Numbered from the stretch's first letter, positions 18,981 to 29,336 are shown. The stretch is DNA of 64,000 nucleotides from Caloramator sp. mosi_1 (GCF_028622835.1 NZ_CP117677.1:620001-684000); one strand, 5' to 3'. Notes: generated by a model from the sequence alone, not told the origin. Translations and numbers: made by a program.

Positions 18981-21478
18981 TTATTTATTTCTTCCACAAC
19001 AATGTTTGTATTTTTGCCACTGCCACAAGGACATAGTTCATTTCTTCCTATTTCCTTTTCCTTCTTTACTGGAGTCTTTTTACTGACTCATCATAGTTTG
19101 TTGATGTTTCCTTTGCTACTCTTTCTCTCTTTACCTCTTTTTCTGGCTTTAATCTACATAAAAATCTTAAAGTATCTTCCTTTATACTGTATATCATTTC
19201 ATCAAACATATTCATACCTTCAATTTGGTATTCATATATTGGATCTCTTTGTCTATATGCTCTAAGCCCTATACCTTGCTTTAAGTGGTCCATTGCATCG
19301 ATATGATCCATCCACTTAACGTCAACTGTTCTTAAAAGAACTATTCTTTCAATCTCTCTGATTTTATCATCCTCAAAGTCCTTTTCTTTATTTTCATATA
19401 CTTTATTTGCAATACTTAATAGTTTTTCTCTTATTTCATCTTTACTTAATGACTCAAATTCATCTATATTAATCTTTTCTGAAATATTAAATACATCTAC
19501 AAAGTAGTTAATTAATCCTTTTAAATCCCATTCTTCCTTATGTCTATCATCTGATATATGTGAATTTATCGCCGCATCTACAATATCCCCTATCATCTTG
19601 AATATTGTATCGCGAAGATTTTCACCCTCAAGAACCTGTCTTCTTTGGTTGTAAATTATCTCTCTTTGTTTATTCATTACGTTGTCATATTGTAAAAGGG
19701 CTTTTCTTATTTCAAAGTTGTTTCCTTCAACTTTCTTTTGTGCCTGTTCAATTGCATTTGTAACCATCTTACTCTCAATTGGTTCATCATCTGGCATTCC
19801 TAATTTTTCAACTAAATTTTTAATCTTTTCAGAACCGAATAGACGCATTAAGTCATCTTCAAGGGATATATAAAATCTTGATTCTCCAGGGTCTCCCTGA
19901 CGTCCTGAACGTCCTCTTAATTGGTTATCAATTCTTCTTGATTCGTGTCTTTCTGTACCTATTATCTTAAGTCCACCAAGTTCAGCAACGCCCTCTCCAA
20001 GCTTTATATCAGTACCACGACCTGCCATATTAGTCGCAATTGTAACCATTCCCTTTGACCAGCATTTGCAACTATTTCTGCTTCCTTTTCGTGATACTTT
20101 GCATTAAGCACCTGATGAGGTATCCCTCTTTTCTTTAACATATCTGAAAGTAACTCTGACTTTTCAATGCTTATTGTACCAACAAGTACAGGCTGGCCTT
20201 TTTATATGTTTCAACAATTTCATTTGCAATGGCATTAAATTTTGCAAATTCTGTTTTATATACAATATCTGGATAATCCCTTCTGATAACAGGTTTATTT
20301 GTCGGTATTACAATAACATCTAACCCATAAATTTCCCTAAATTCACTTTCTTCTGTTTGTGCAGTACCTGTCATACCTGCTATTTTGTTATATAATCTAA
20401 AGTAATTTTGGAAGGTAATAGTTGCAAGTGTTTTAGATTCGCTTTGAACCTTAACACCTTCCTTTGCTTCAATAGCCTGATGCAAACCATCGGAGTAGCG
20501 TCTACCATACATTAATCTTCCTGTAAACTCGTCTACTATTATTATTTCCCCATCTTTTACAACATAGTCTATATCTTTCTTCATTAATTTATGGGCCTTT
20601 AATGCCTGTATAACGTGATGCTGTATTTCCATATTTTCTGCATCTGCGTAATTTTCTATTTTAAAGAATCTTTCTGCCTTTTGAACACCAGTTTCTGTTA
20701 ATATAACAGCGTGTTGTTTTTCATCAACTTCATAATCTTCTTTAGATAATGTTCTAACAAAGGTATCTGCAACTTGATAAAAATAAGTTGACTTTTCACC
20801 TTCACCTGAGATAATAAGCGGTGTTCTTGCTTCGTCTATTAATATTGAGTCAACTTCGTCGATAATTGCATAGTTTAATTCCCTTTGAACCATTTCTTCT
20901 TTATAGATAACCATATTATCTCTTAGATAATCAAAACCAAACTCATTATTGGTTCCATAGGTTATATCGCTGTTGTATGCTTCTCTTCTTTGTGTTGCAT
21001 CTAACTCGTGGGTAATAACCCCAACAGTTAACCCTAAAAATTCATAGATTTTACCTGTCCAATCTCTATCACGCTTTGCTAAGTAATCATTTACGGTTAT
21101 TACGTGAACTCCTCTTCCTGTTAATGCATTTAAATATGCAGGCAATGTAGCAACAAGTGTTTTACCTTCACCTGTCTTCATTTCTGCTATTCTACCTTGA
21201 TGAAGTACAATACCACCAATTAATTGAACTCTATAATGTTTCATACCGTGAACTCTCCAGGCAGCTTCTCTAACAACTGCAAAAGCTTCTGGTAAAATAT
21301 CATCTAAAGTTTCACCATTATTCAGTCTTTCTTTAAATTCGTAGGTTTTATTCTTCAATTCTTCATCCGTAAGCTTTGACATTTCTGATTCTAGTGATTC
21401 TATTTTTTCAACCAACGGCATTATCCTCTTAATTTCTCTATCACTGTATGTACCAAAAATCTTTTCTAATATACTCAT
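18981..21478 (-). CDS. secA: Preprotein translocase ATPase SecA (several frameshifts)
   Basis: The motor of the Sec pathway, about 830 residues when reconstructed. Walker A is [13 protein letters not shown], the DEAD-type box is [17 protein letters not shown] and the motif VI region is [17 protein letters not shown]. The C-terminal zinc motif reads [10 protein letters not shown] and then breaks; one added A restores [14 protein letters not shown] and a stop. Other breaks near 20170 and 20055 are also cured by single bases ([10 protein letters not shown] and [10 protein letters not shown]). The start at MSILEKIFG has AGAAGGTG upstream. prfB follows directly, an order seen in many Firmicutes. 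Confidence 0.94.
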
Positions 21479-21609
21479 TTTTTCACCTTCTCTTATAATC
21501 TTATTTAAATACAAATTTCATTATATCATTTAAACCTTTCATTATCAATATTGAAAGGTTAATATTATGTTGATTAATTATTATACAAAAATTTTTTAGC
21601 AAAATTTAG

Positions 21610-21638
21610 TTGACAAATTTCACCTTTAAGGTTACAAT
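21610..21638 (+). promoter_or_regulatory. Consensus sigma-A promoter for a candidate small RNA
   Basis: TTGACA (21610-21615) and TACAAT (21633-21638) are exactly 17 bases apart on the plus strand, with no coding start before the next terminator. Confidence 0.7.
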
Positions 21639-21644
21639 AATAGT

Positions 21645-21722
21645 AAAGATATGTAGATATTTGACGAAATTTGAAACCCCCAATACACCACTCCCCTACC
21701 CACTTAGTGTGGGTATTTTTTT
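21645..21722 (+). ncRNA. Candidate small RNA, about 75 nt, C-rich
   Basis: Lies between a consensus promoter and an intrinsic terminator (TACCCAC TTA GTGTGGGTA followed by seven T, 21697-21722). No ORF of useful length fits. The unpaired part has two C-rich stretches (AAACCCCCAATAC and CACTCCCCTACC) complementary in style to GGGGG/GGAGG ribosome sites, including the GGGGGTG of the next gene. Either an independent sRNA or a leader attenuator for the gene at 21788. Confidence 0.5.
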
Positions 21723-21787
21723 ATTATAAAGAAGGAATTATAAAAAAACATAGAATATATATTTAATAACAAATGTTGGGGGTGTTT

Positions 21788-22703
21788 TTGGATGATATGC
21801 TTCTTCATCAATTAGTAGAAGAAGTTAGACTTCTAAGAGAAGAAATTAGACTTTTAAATTTAAAAATTGATGGGGGAATCAACTAAAGAAAAATTTAATT
21901 AAAATAGAAAAATTAAATCCAACTGGAACTTCTGAAGCTCAAAACGATAATATTCAGATCAATAATCAAAACGCTGCTATATCTTATATTATGTCGAGAA
22001 AAATGATGATAAAGAATTATAAAACTGATGTTGATGATGATATTTTTATGAAGCTCTCTAATTATCTTGAAATAGATATGAATATCTTAGGGAATTATAT
22101 GCTGCTATAAAACCTTCTTTATCAAACGGAAATAGTTTCTTTTTAATATGCAAAACAAGCCACAGGAAGTTATAACCTACTGTACTCAATTTTGCAGCCT
22201 CCTTTATAAGAATGCTTTTTATCTAATTATTCCTACAAGAAATCAAATAGAATTATAACAGGTGCACCCCAAAGAGTTGGTAGGGTTATAAACTTTTTAC
22301 AGGTGGGTGGCTTGAAAACTATATTTTGAATACTGTAATTAGTGAGCTTCACGCAAAGGGAATTAATAACTTTTCCTTTGTTCAAAACTGCCAGTTGGAA
22401 CTACCAAATGGCGATAACTTTGAAGTTGATATGCTGTTTATAGTTAAAGATGTTCCTATATGGATAGAATGTAAAACAGGAGATTATCAAAGATATATAT
22501 CAAAGTACTCGGATTTTAGAAAACGTATGGGAACTACCAAGGAAAATTCACTCCTAATAATTTCAGACCTTCAGGCAGGACTTAGCAAAAATTTATCTTC
22601 AACATTTGATTTAACTGCAATGAGTTTATCTGAAGCAAAGCATTATATAAGTGAGCTCATAGAAAGCATTCAAAGCAAGATACCAAGAGAAGAAGGGGCG
22701 TAA
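21788..22703 (+). CDS. PD-(D/E)XK nuclease-like protein with N-terminal coiled coil (many frameshifts)
   Basis: Reconstructed length about 305 residues. A leucine-rich coiled-coil N-terminus (LVEEVRLLREEIRLLNLKID) leads to a helical middle. The C-terminal domain resembles the DUF1887/PD-(D/E)XK fold: FEVDMLFIVKDVPIWIECKT gives the D...E-x-K catalytic pattern, followed by YISKYSDFRKRMG. The start is taken as TTG after GGGGGTG. At least four frame breaks in 900 bases exceed the local average, so true decay cannot be ruled out. A nucleic-acid-cleaving role is inferred only from the motif. Confidence 0.6.
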
Positions 22704-22715
22704 AGGCCCCTTCTT
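22690..22715. terminator. Bidirectional terminator between the nuclease-like gene and hpf
   Basis: AAGAAGGGGC and GCCCCTTCTT form a 10-bp stem with flanking A and T; convergent genes end on either side. Confidence 0.8.
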
Positions 22716-23237
22716 AAAATTCTGGTTCTATTAATCCGTATGCTCCATCATTTCTCTTATATACAACATTAACATCATCTGTCTCTGCATTTTTAAATAC
22801 AAAGAAATCGTGTCCTAAAAGTTCCATCTGTAAAACTGCTTCTTCAACATTCATTGGTTTTAGTGAAAATCTCTTTACCTTCTTTATGTTAATTTCATCC
22901 TCTTCAAAATCATATCTTGGAACTTCTGCAAACTTTATAGCACCTTCTCTTACTTGCTTTTCAAGCTTTGTTTTATGTTTAATTATTTGCTTTTCAAGCT
23001 TTTCCACCACATTATCTATAGATGAATACATATCGCCTGTTGATTCTTCTGCTCTTAAAATCATTCCATTAAAAGGTATTGTTACTTCAATTATTTGTTT
23101 AGTTTTTGAACACTTAAGGTTACGTGTGCTTCTACATCTCCTGTAAAATATCTTTCTAACTTACCAAGCTTCCTTTCTACTGTTGCCTTTAGGGCATCAG
23201 TTAATGCAACATTTTTACCTGTCATTATATACTTCAT
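22714..23237 (-). CDS. hpf: Ribosome hibernation-promoting factor, long form (one frameshift)
   Basis: Long HPF/RaiA family protein (about 174 aa) that dimerises 70S ribosomes to 100S in stationary phase. The N-terminal S30AE domain begins MKYIMTGKNVALTDALKATV. The C-terminal dimerisation domain carries RFSLKPMNVEEAVLQMELLG and HDFFVFKNAETDDVNVVYKR. One added A near 23115 joins HVTLKCSKTKQIIEV. The ATG has AAAGGGGTAG upstream, and a raiA-motif RNA lies upstream on the same strand. Confidence 0.93.
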
Positions 23238-23282
23238 AGAATCTACCCCTTTCCTTATGTTATAAGGGAATTTGTTTATTAT

Positions 23283-23311
23283 ATTGTAATATTTTTATCA
23301 AATTAGTTCAA
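23283..23311 (-). promoter_or_regulatory. hpf: hpf promoter
   Basis: Minus-strand TTGAAC and TACAAT with a 17-base spacer, about 45 bases before the hpf start. Confidence 0.6.
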
Positions 23312-23423
23312 GTTCCCTTTTCAAAATTTTTAGACGATTTTTAGTATTTTGCTTTAGATTTATATTTATTTTATGTATTTTTGTACTTTTACTACACAAA
23401 ATATATTTGTTCGATGTGGAAAG

Positions 23424-23468
23424 TATGGATAAATGCCTGTGGATAATGTGTAAAAGTCTGTGTATAAC
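23424..23468. other. Second small group of DnaA-box-like sites
   Basis: A perfect TGTGGATAA (23438-23446) is flanked by TATGGATAA and TGTGTATAA, each one base off, between hpf and the raiA RNA. This accounts for part of the gene-free stretch 23312-23640, which otherwise is plain A/T-rich sequence. Confidence 0.4.
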
Positions 23469-23644
23469 TTTATTTATAAGACTTTTAATTTTGTACAAGT
23501 TGTTGATAATTAATTTTCTTATAATTTAAATCGAACATAAGCAATATATTATAAAATAAATTTGTTAATCTTATTTTATCCAAAATTTATTTTTTAATTA
23601 TAAAGATAAAAAATAAAAGTCTTCTATCAATAGAAGACTAAAAT

Positions 23645-23869
23645 GAAAAAGGCTGTATCAACTGGCTGACCTGGTCTTTGCCCCCACACTCGCCTGCTGG
23701 AGGTTTTGCTTAAGGTGTATGCCTCTCACTAATCCCTCTCTCGAAGTTTTCTTCGGCAGGACTTACTTCTAAACCGCACCATGCTCATCAGACTTTTGTC
23801 TGACTTACGTGGGTCGCTTCGCCTGCGGCTAGCATCGACTTTCAACCACAGACCCAGTTGATACAACCT
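23645..23869 (-). ncRNA. raiA-motif structured RNA upstream of hpf
   Basis: A GC-rich island of about 220 bases in an AT-rich gap. The ends pair (AGGTTGTATCAACTGG with CCAGTTGATACAGCCT), and the 3' end runs into TTTTTCATTTT, giving its own terminator. Several internal hairpins are visible, such as GTCAGAC AAAA GTCTGA and CGAAG AAAA CTTCG. Position upstream of the RaiA/HPF gene, size and closing stem match the raiA RNA motif described in Clostridia. I infer the class from this context and from memory of the motif, not from a covariance search. Confidence 0.7.
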
Positions 23870-23871
23870 AT

Positions 23872-24513
23872 TTAACAACTTTTTGCAAAACATATACCTT
23901 CTACTATGTCTGCACCACTTTTCTTTAATGCCTTAGCACAATAATTCAATGTCGCTCCAGTTGTTACAACATCATCAACAATTACAATTTTTAATCCCTT
24001 TAGATCTTTAATTGTTGCAAAGGCATCGCATACATTATACCATCTATCTAAACCATTTAGCAATACCTGAGTTTTAGTTTCCTTAATTCGTATAAGTAAT
24101 TTCTCACATTTAATACCAGTAAAATAGGAAAGATACTTCGCAATCTCCTCTGATTGATTGTATCCTCTATTTTTATATGTTCCTTTAGACTGTGGAACCC
24201 AGGTAATCAAATCTGCATCTATGTTTATATTTTTACTAATTAAGTAAGCAATAACTTCAGCAAAATCTATTTTTCCTTTATATTTTAAATCGTGCACCAT
24301 ATTTCTTACATTTCCTTTAAACTCATAAAGAGCTCTACACTTATCTATAAAAATATTATCTTGTCCATCTATTTCTACTAAATCAATAACTTTTTGAAAA
24401 TTGCCTTGACAACTATCACAAATATATACTTCTCGATAGGTAAGTTCCCTACCGCATATAATGCACATATAGGGTTTTTGAAAAATTACATCCAAAAGGC
24501 AGTTGAATACAAA
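23872..24513 (-). CDS. comFC: ComF-family phosphoribosyltransferase-like protein (ComFC)
   Basis: The competence-associated ComFC type. An N-terminal zinc ribbon CIICGREL...YICDSCQ is followed by the PRTase-like domain with VPQSKGTYKNRGYNQSEEIA and the PRPP-loop VIVDDVVTTGATLN. No clear start codon is visible. The frame is open straight through from the comFA-like sequence upstream, so the gene reads as a fusion. A shifted frame would end comFA at NKIAWEKGYLKK and leave ComFC separate. The 5' boundary given is approximate. Confidence 0.8.
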   Translation of the reverse strand, partial: FVFNCLLDVIFQKPYMCIICGRELTYREVYICDSCQGNFQKVIDLVEIDGQDNIFIDKCRALYEFKGNVRNMVHDLKYKGKIDFAEVIAYLISKNINIDADLITWVPQSKGTYKNRGYNQSEEIAKYLSYFTGIKCEKLLIRIKETKTQVLLNGLDRWYNVCDAFATIKDLKGLKIVIVDDVVTTGATLNYCAKALKKSGADIVEGICFAKSC

Positions 24514-26135
24514 AATTACTTTTTCAAATAACCCTTTTCCCAGGCAATTTTGTTTAAAACTCTTATTGTTGATTTTGCTATTTGCATATTTTCTGTTTCC
24601 TGACATGATTACAAAATATACCTCTCCTATTCTCTTTCCGTGAAAATTCATAGGTATTTGACACATATAGACGATGGCCTCAAGGGTATATGCACTGTTA
24701 TCACTATACATAACAATGACATTGGTATTTTCATAACTTAAATATGCATCAGCTACATCAGCGGAAATCAGTACACAGCCCTCTTTCTTCATAAATCTAA
24801 ATAATCCATCTTTATCCTTTTGAGTTGAATACTCTATAAAATCTATATCTATATTTAAAGTTTGAGATAAAATAAAGTAAATTTTTGCATAAAACCTTCA
24901 TCTGGAACAAATATAATCAAATTGTTTTTCTTGCTTAATGTAAATAATATAAAATCGACTGCCATCTGAGGTATAAAATCCTCTGTTCCATCTAAATACC
25001 TTGATATGATATTCATCGGTTCAGGCATAGGTTTTTTAATTCCATCAACGGGCATATAAATAATTTCTTTATATTGCCTTTTATCCTGCTCGCTTAAGGA
25101 AACTGCTATCTTTAAAAACTTTCCTCTCTCTTTTTTGCCTTTTGAAAAATTTCATCCTGTATATTAGGTAAATCTAAAAACAGTAATCGTTTATCGAATA
25201 CTACAAAATCAAAGGACTTATAAAAACAGGGGTAATCGGTATAGGATGTTATAATTATCTCGCAGTCTACAATTTTTGCCTTCCTGCCAAGAACTATCTC
25301 TACACTTACACCATCTATCTTACTTTGAAACTCCTTTTTGCTTCATTCATAAATTTTGGTGAAGTAATATAAAGCACTCTTCCACCATATTTTAAAACCT
25401 CATAGATTCCCTCTATTAAAACATCAATACTAAATGCCTTTGGTGATGAAAGGAGCATACATTTTTCTTTTTAGATTTTATAAATTCCGTAACTTCCTTC
25501 ATTGTATTTACCGTTGCTTGAGAGTTTCTGTTTATTAGCGGTTCAATATGAGGAGGTTTTAAATTGTTGTAATTATCAGCAGCATAGAGAAGGATATCAT
25601 CTTCTATATGTTCAAAATTACATATATCACATTTTTCCTTTTCACATAAAAAACATACATCTTTATTTTTATTCTTTTTAACCGCCTTTGTATATTTAAT
25701 TCTTCTTTCACAATATAAGGTTTGTATAATATCTATAACTAATTCATAATCCATATTCTTTATACCATCTAATTCCATTAGATATCTAAAAGAGATTACC
25801 TTTCCCTTTATATACTCCTCTATCTTCTCTAAATCCTCAACCCTTGGGAGTGGTTTACCACTCGTAATAAACCTTATCTCCTTCTTTATACCATAACTCT
25901 TTAATATTTTATTTAGATAATATTCCTGAAGAGTTATAAACCTACCTATAAAATTACCAGCATAGATCTGATTTATAATTTCTTCTGCAATCGATAGATC
26001 TATTTTATCTGTTAACACCTCGATGTTATTTATACCCCTTAACTTTCTTAAAACTTCAAAGTCTATCTGAGGATTTAGTGTTATATCATAAATACTTCCA
26101 CCCTTACCCCTTGCCTTATATAGATATACCTCCAC
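24500..26135 (-). CDS. comFA: ComFA-like helicase-family protein with degenerate ATPase motifs (frameshifted)
   Basis: ComFA is the DEAD-family ATPase of the DNA-uptake machinery. Length (about 540 residues), gene order before comFC, and the cysteine motif CFLCEKEKCDIC fit the family. However, where Walker A (GAGKT) should be, the sequence reads KCMLLSSPKAFSIDVL. Where the DE-D box should be it reads FVVFDKRLLFLDLPN. Breaks near 25460, 25335, 25130 and 24865 are cured by single bases and do not themselves cause these substitutions. It may be an inactive homologue. The start GTG follows AAAGGGAG. Confidence 0.6.
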
Positions 26136-26153
26136 GCAAAACACTCCCTTTTA

Positions 26154-28363
26154 TTAGGATATCGCCTTCAAATAATTTATTATTCTACATTTGAGTCCTG
26201 AATACCTCTTTGTAATTGTATTATTATTTATCATATATTTAAGTGCAACTCTATTTCCAATAAGAACAACAAGTTCCTTTGCTCGTGTAACACCTGTATA
26301 AATTAGATTTCTGGTCATAAGCATTGGCGGTCCAAAGCATACGGGTATAACAACTACCTTAAACTCACTTCCTTGACTCTTATGAATGGTTATTGCGTAG
26401 GCAAGTTCAAGTTCCTCAAGGTTTGAGAAGTCATACTCAACTTTTTGTCATCAAACATAACTGTTACTTGCTGGTTCTCTAAATCTATATCCTCTATATA
26501 TCCTATATCACCGTTAAATACCCCTCTTCCCTTTTCACCCGTAACAACACTTTCCCATTCTATGTTGTAATTATTTTTGATCTGCATAACCTTATCAAAT
26601 CTTCTGAAAACAAACTCTCTAAAGCTCTTTTCAGTTTTAAACTTTGCAGGTGGATTTAATACCGATTGCATACTAACATTTAAGCTGTTGACACCTGCAT
26701 CACCCTTCCTCATTGGGGATAAAATTTGAATATCCTTGACTGCATCAATATCCTTTTTAAAATTTGGTAGTCTTTCAGATACCAGCTTAACAAGTTCATC
26801 ACTTAAGCTTTGTGTTCCTTCTAATTCTATAAAGAAAAATCCTTATCCTTTTCATTTAAAATTGGCATCTCTCCGTTATTTATCTTATGTGCATTTACCG
26901 TTATTAAACTTTTATCCTGTTGTCTAAATATTTTATTTAACTTTGCAACACATATACTTCCACTTTCAATTATATCCCTAAGAACATTACCTGCTCCAAC
27001 CGACGGAAGCTGGTCAACGTCTCCAACTATAATAAGTCTTGTACCCTGTGCTACTGCCTTAAGTAGGCTATTCATTAAGAGTATGTCTATCATAGATGCC
27101 TCATCTATAATAATTGCGTGGGCTTCAATTGGGTCATCTTGATCCTTTGTAAATATTGGCATTTCATTTTCTGGCATATACTCCATTTCAAGCAGTCTAT
27201 GTATAGTCTTAGCTTCATATCCTGTCGTTTCAGTTATTCTCTTTGCTGCTCTTCCAGTAGGTGCTGCTAAAACAACACTTAATCCTCTTTTCTCAAACAA
27301 CTTAATTATACATTTAATAATTGTAGTTTTTCCTGTACCCGGTCCACCTGTTATAACACACACACCATTTTTAACCGCCTTTTCAATTGCTTCCTTTTGT
27401 TCCTTAGCAAGCTCAATCCCATTTTCTGCTTCATATTCTATTATTTCTTCTTCTATTTCTTTATAATCTTCATTGAAGCTTTGAAGGGAAAGTTCTATTA
27501 ATTTTTTCGCTACATAAAGTTCTGATAGGTAATAGTATTTTAAATATACTGCTTCATCATTATCCACATTTTCTATAAATATCTCTTTATTTAAATGAAG
27601 TGCTACTATTTGCTCATTTATTATATCCTCAGGCACATTTAAAATTTTAGTACATTCTTTAACAAGCTCCTCCTTTGGTAAGTACACGTGACCATTTGCA
27701 ATACATTGAGATAGAATATACTTTATTCCTGCCTTAACCCTTTCCTGCGACATCATATCATAGCCTAAATTTACGGCAATTCTATCTGCCGTCTTAAATC
27801 CAACACCCGACACCTCATCACACAACCTATAAGGGTTAGATTTTAAAACCGCATTGGTCTCATCTCCATAACGTTTAAATATCTTTATTCCAAGACCAGC
27901 AGTTATACCATAGCTCTGGAGAAAAACCATTACCTCCTTAAGTTGCCTTTGTTCTTTAAAGGATTCTGCAATCTTCTCTGCCTTTTTAGGACCTATTCCC
28001 TCAACCTCTGTTAATTTGTCTGGATTCATCTCTATTACGTCAAGAGAATCCTTTCCAAATCGTTCTACTATTTTTTGCTGTTACAGGACCTATTCCCTTA
28101 ATAAGCCCTGATGCTAAGTATCTTTCTATACCCTCTATTGTCGATGGTTTGACCTCTTCACAATATTGAACCTTTACCTGTTGACCAAAGTTTGGATGAA
28201 ATACCCATTCACCTTGAACCTTCACCCTTTGACCTATATTTATAAAGGGCATATACCCTACTACTGAAATCAAATCCTTGTTACTTCTTATTTTAGCAAC
28301 TGTATATCCATTTTCTTCATTTTTAAAAACAATATTCTCAACAACACCTTCTATATCTATCAT
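26154..28363 (-). CDS. recD2: RecD2-like ATP-dependent helicase (frameshifted)
   Basis: Superfamily 1B 5'-3' DNA helicase, about 736 residues. The N-terminal OB/HhH region has EVEGIGPKKAEKIAESF. Walker A is ITGGPGTGKTTIIKCI, Walker B is IIDEASMIDILL, followed by VGDVDQLPSVGAGNVLRD. The C-terminal SH3-like and motif VI region has YAITIHKSQGSEF and IYTGVTRAKELVVL. Frame breaks near 28035, 26830, 26720 and 26440. The stop lies about 20 bases before the comFA start, so the genes are probably one transcript linking DNA repair and uptake functions. Confidence 0.9.
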
Positions 28364-28383
28364 CCAACTCTCTCCTATTAAAT

Positions 28384-28881
28384 TTATCTTTTTAGTATTA
28401 TTGTCTCTAATTTATCGTTAAGTTTCAAGACCTCATTTAAAATTCTAACAATGTTACTATATTCTATTTTAAGTATTGTACTACTTAAATTTTTGGCAAC
28501 ATTTATCCTTTTTATAATACTTCTTCTATTTTCTACAAAAATATTTTACTCCCATTATTTAATAATATGAAATTATCACAAACTTGTTCTACAAAATACA
28601 AATTAATATAACCATATCCTCCATCTCTATGAACCCTTGGAGTTCTTACTTTAACAGGAACTAAAATACAGTCAGATGATAGAGCAATAGGACTTAACTT
28701 TCCTAAATCAGTTATTCTATTACATTTATATTTTATCTCTTTAATATCCTGATTATATTGTTTTGCAATGTGTCTTAAGGCATATCTTATATTCTTTTTA
28801 GAACTACCTCCCCGAATTATAAATAAGTATTGTACAATCCCCAATACCCTCTTTATATTCTGGTTTAACACAAACTAACAT
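28384..28881 (-). CDS. ComK-like protein under an SOS-type promoter (two frameshifts)
   Basis: Reconstructed about 165 residues, starting MLVCVKPEYKEGIGDCTILI after AAAGGGGAGGAG. The middle, GKLSPIALSSDCILVPVKVR then TPRVHRDGGYGYINL then ILLNNGSKI, parallels the pattern of the competence regulator ComK (K-P-I, I-LFP-S-R, G-WI, NG-). I rate this as a family-level resemblance only. Breaks occur near 28815 (G run) and 28545 (T run). It is followed by recD2 and comFA/FC on the same strand. If not ComK-like, it is an SOS-inducible protein of unknown role. Confidence 0.5.
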
Positions 28882-28928
28882 TTAACTCCTCCCCTTTGTA
28901 AATATAAGATAAACTATAATATATATAA

Positions 28929-28957
28929 ATTATAATCGAACATTTGTTCGATGTCAA
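28929..28957 (-). promoter_or_regulatory. Consensus promoter with LexA (SOS) box filling the spacer
   Basis: Minus strand TTGACA (28952-28957), 17 bases, TATAAT (28929-28934). The spacer contains CGAACAAATGTTCG (28937-28950), matching the Gram-positive LexA operator GAACNNNNGTTC with flanking symmetry. LexA bound here would block RNA polymerase directly. Confidence 0.8.
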
Positions 28958-29018
28958 AACCCTATTTTTTAAATATTTACAATTATTGAAGACAATTGTA
29001 AGCTATATATACAAATTA

Positions 29019-29067
29019 GTCCTATGATGGATTTATTTAAAAGAATATATAAATCCCATCATAGGAC
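29019..29067. terminator. Terminator after the YvrJ gene
   Basis: GTCCTATGATGG-ATTTAT pairs with ATAAATCCCATCATAGGAC. The T run is stronger on the plus strand (ATTTTTTATTTTA). Confidence 0.65.
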
Positions 29068-29077
29068 ATTTTTTATT

Positions 29078-29245
29078 TTATACATCCTTTATATTAGACC
29101 ACATTCTGATATTTGATATATTTTTAGAAAGTTCATTTATGCTTTCTGATAATTTTTCTAATTTATTTTCCAATCTAACTAAAAGATAGATAGACAGCAC
29201 AATTGGAAAACCAAAATTAGCTATTTGATTAAATACTTCTTCCAT
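29078..29245 (-). CDS. YvrJ-family small membrane protein
   Basis: 55 residues: one N-terminal hydrophobic helix (FGFPIVLSIYLLVRL) followed by a short coiled coil (ENKLEKLSESINELSKNI), the YvrJ pattern. The start at MEEVFN follows GGTGGTGA. It is usually found with DUF1659 and DUF2922 genes, as here. Function unknown. Confidence 0.8.
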   Translation of the reverse strand: MEEVFNQIANFGFPIVLSIYLLVRLENKLEKLSESINELSKNISNIRMWSNIKDV

Positions 29246-29288
29246 AATATTCACCACCATTTTACTTCTTAATAAAACTTGAAATTTA

Positions 29289-29336
29289 GCCCCATAATGG
29301 ATTTAGAACATTTTCTATATCATCCATTAATGGGGC
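29289..29336. terminator. Hairpin between DUF2922 and yvrJ
   Basis: AGCCCCATAATGGAT and ATCCATTAATGGGGC form a long stem with a 20-base loop, between two genes of the same small operon. It may be partial termination or mRNA processing. Confidence 0.55.

Noticed and set aside
21788-22703. CRISPR ancillary nuclease (Card1/Can2 type)
   Set aside because: No CARF domain in the N-terminal half and no CRISPR repeats or cas genes in the window.
23298-23498. A 66-codon minus-strand ORF between hpf and the raiA RNA
   Set aside because: Low-complexity His/Ile/Lys composition, no ribosome site, overlaps the hpf promoter and DnaA-box-like sites.
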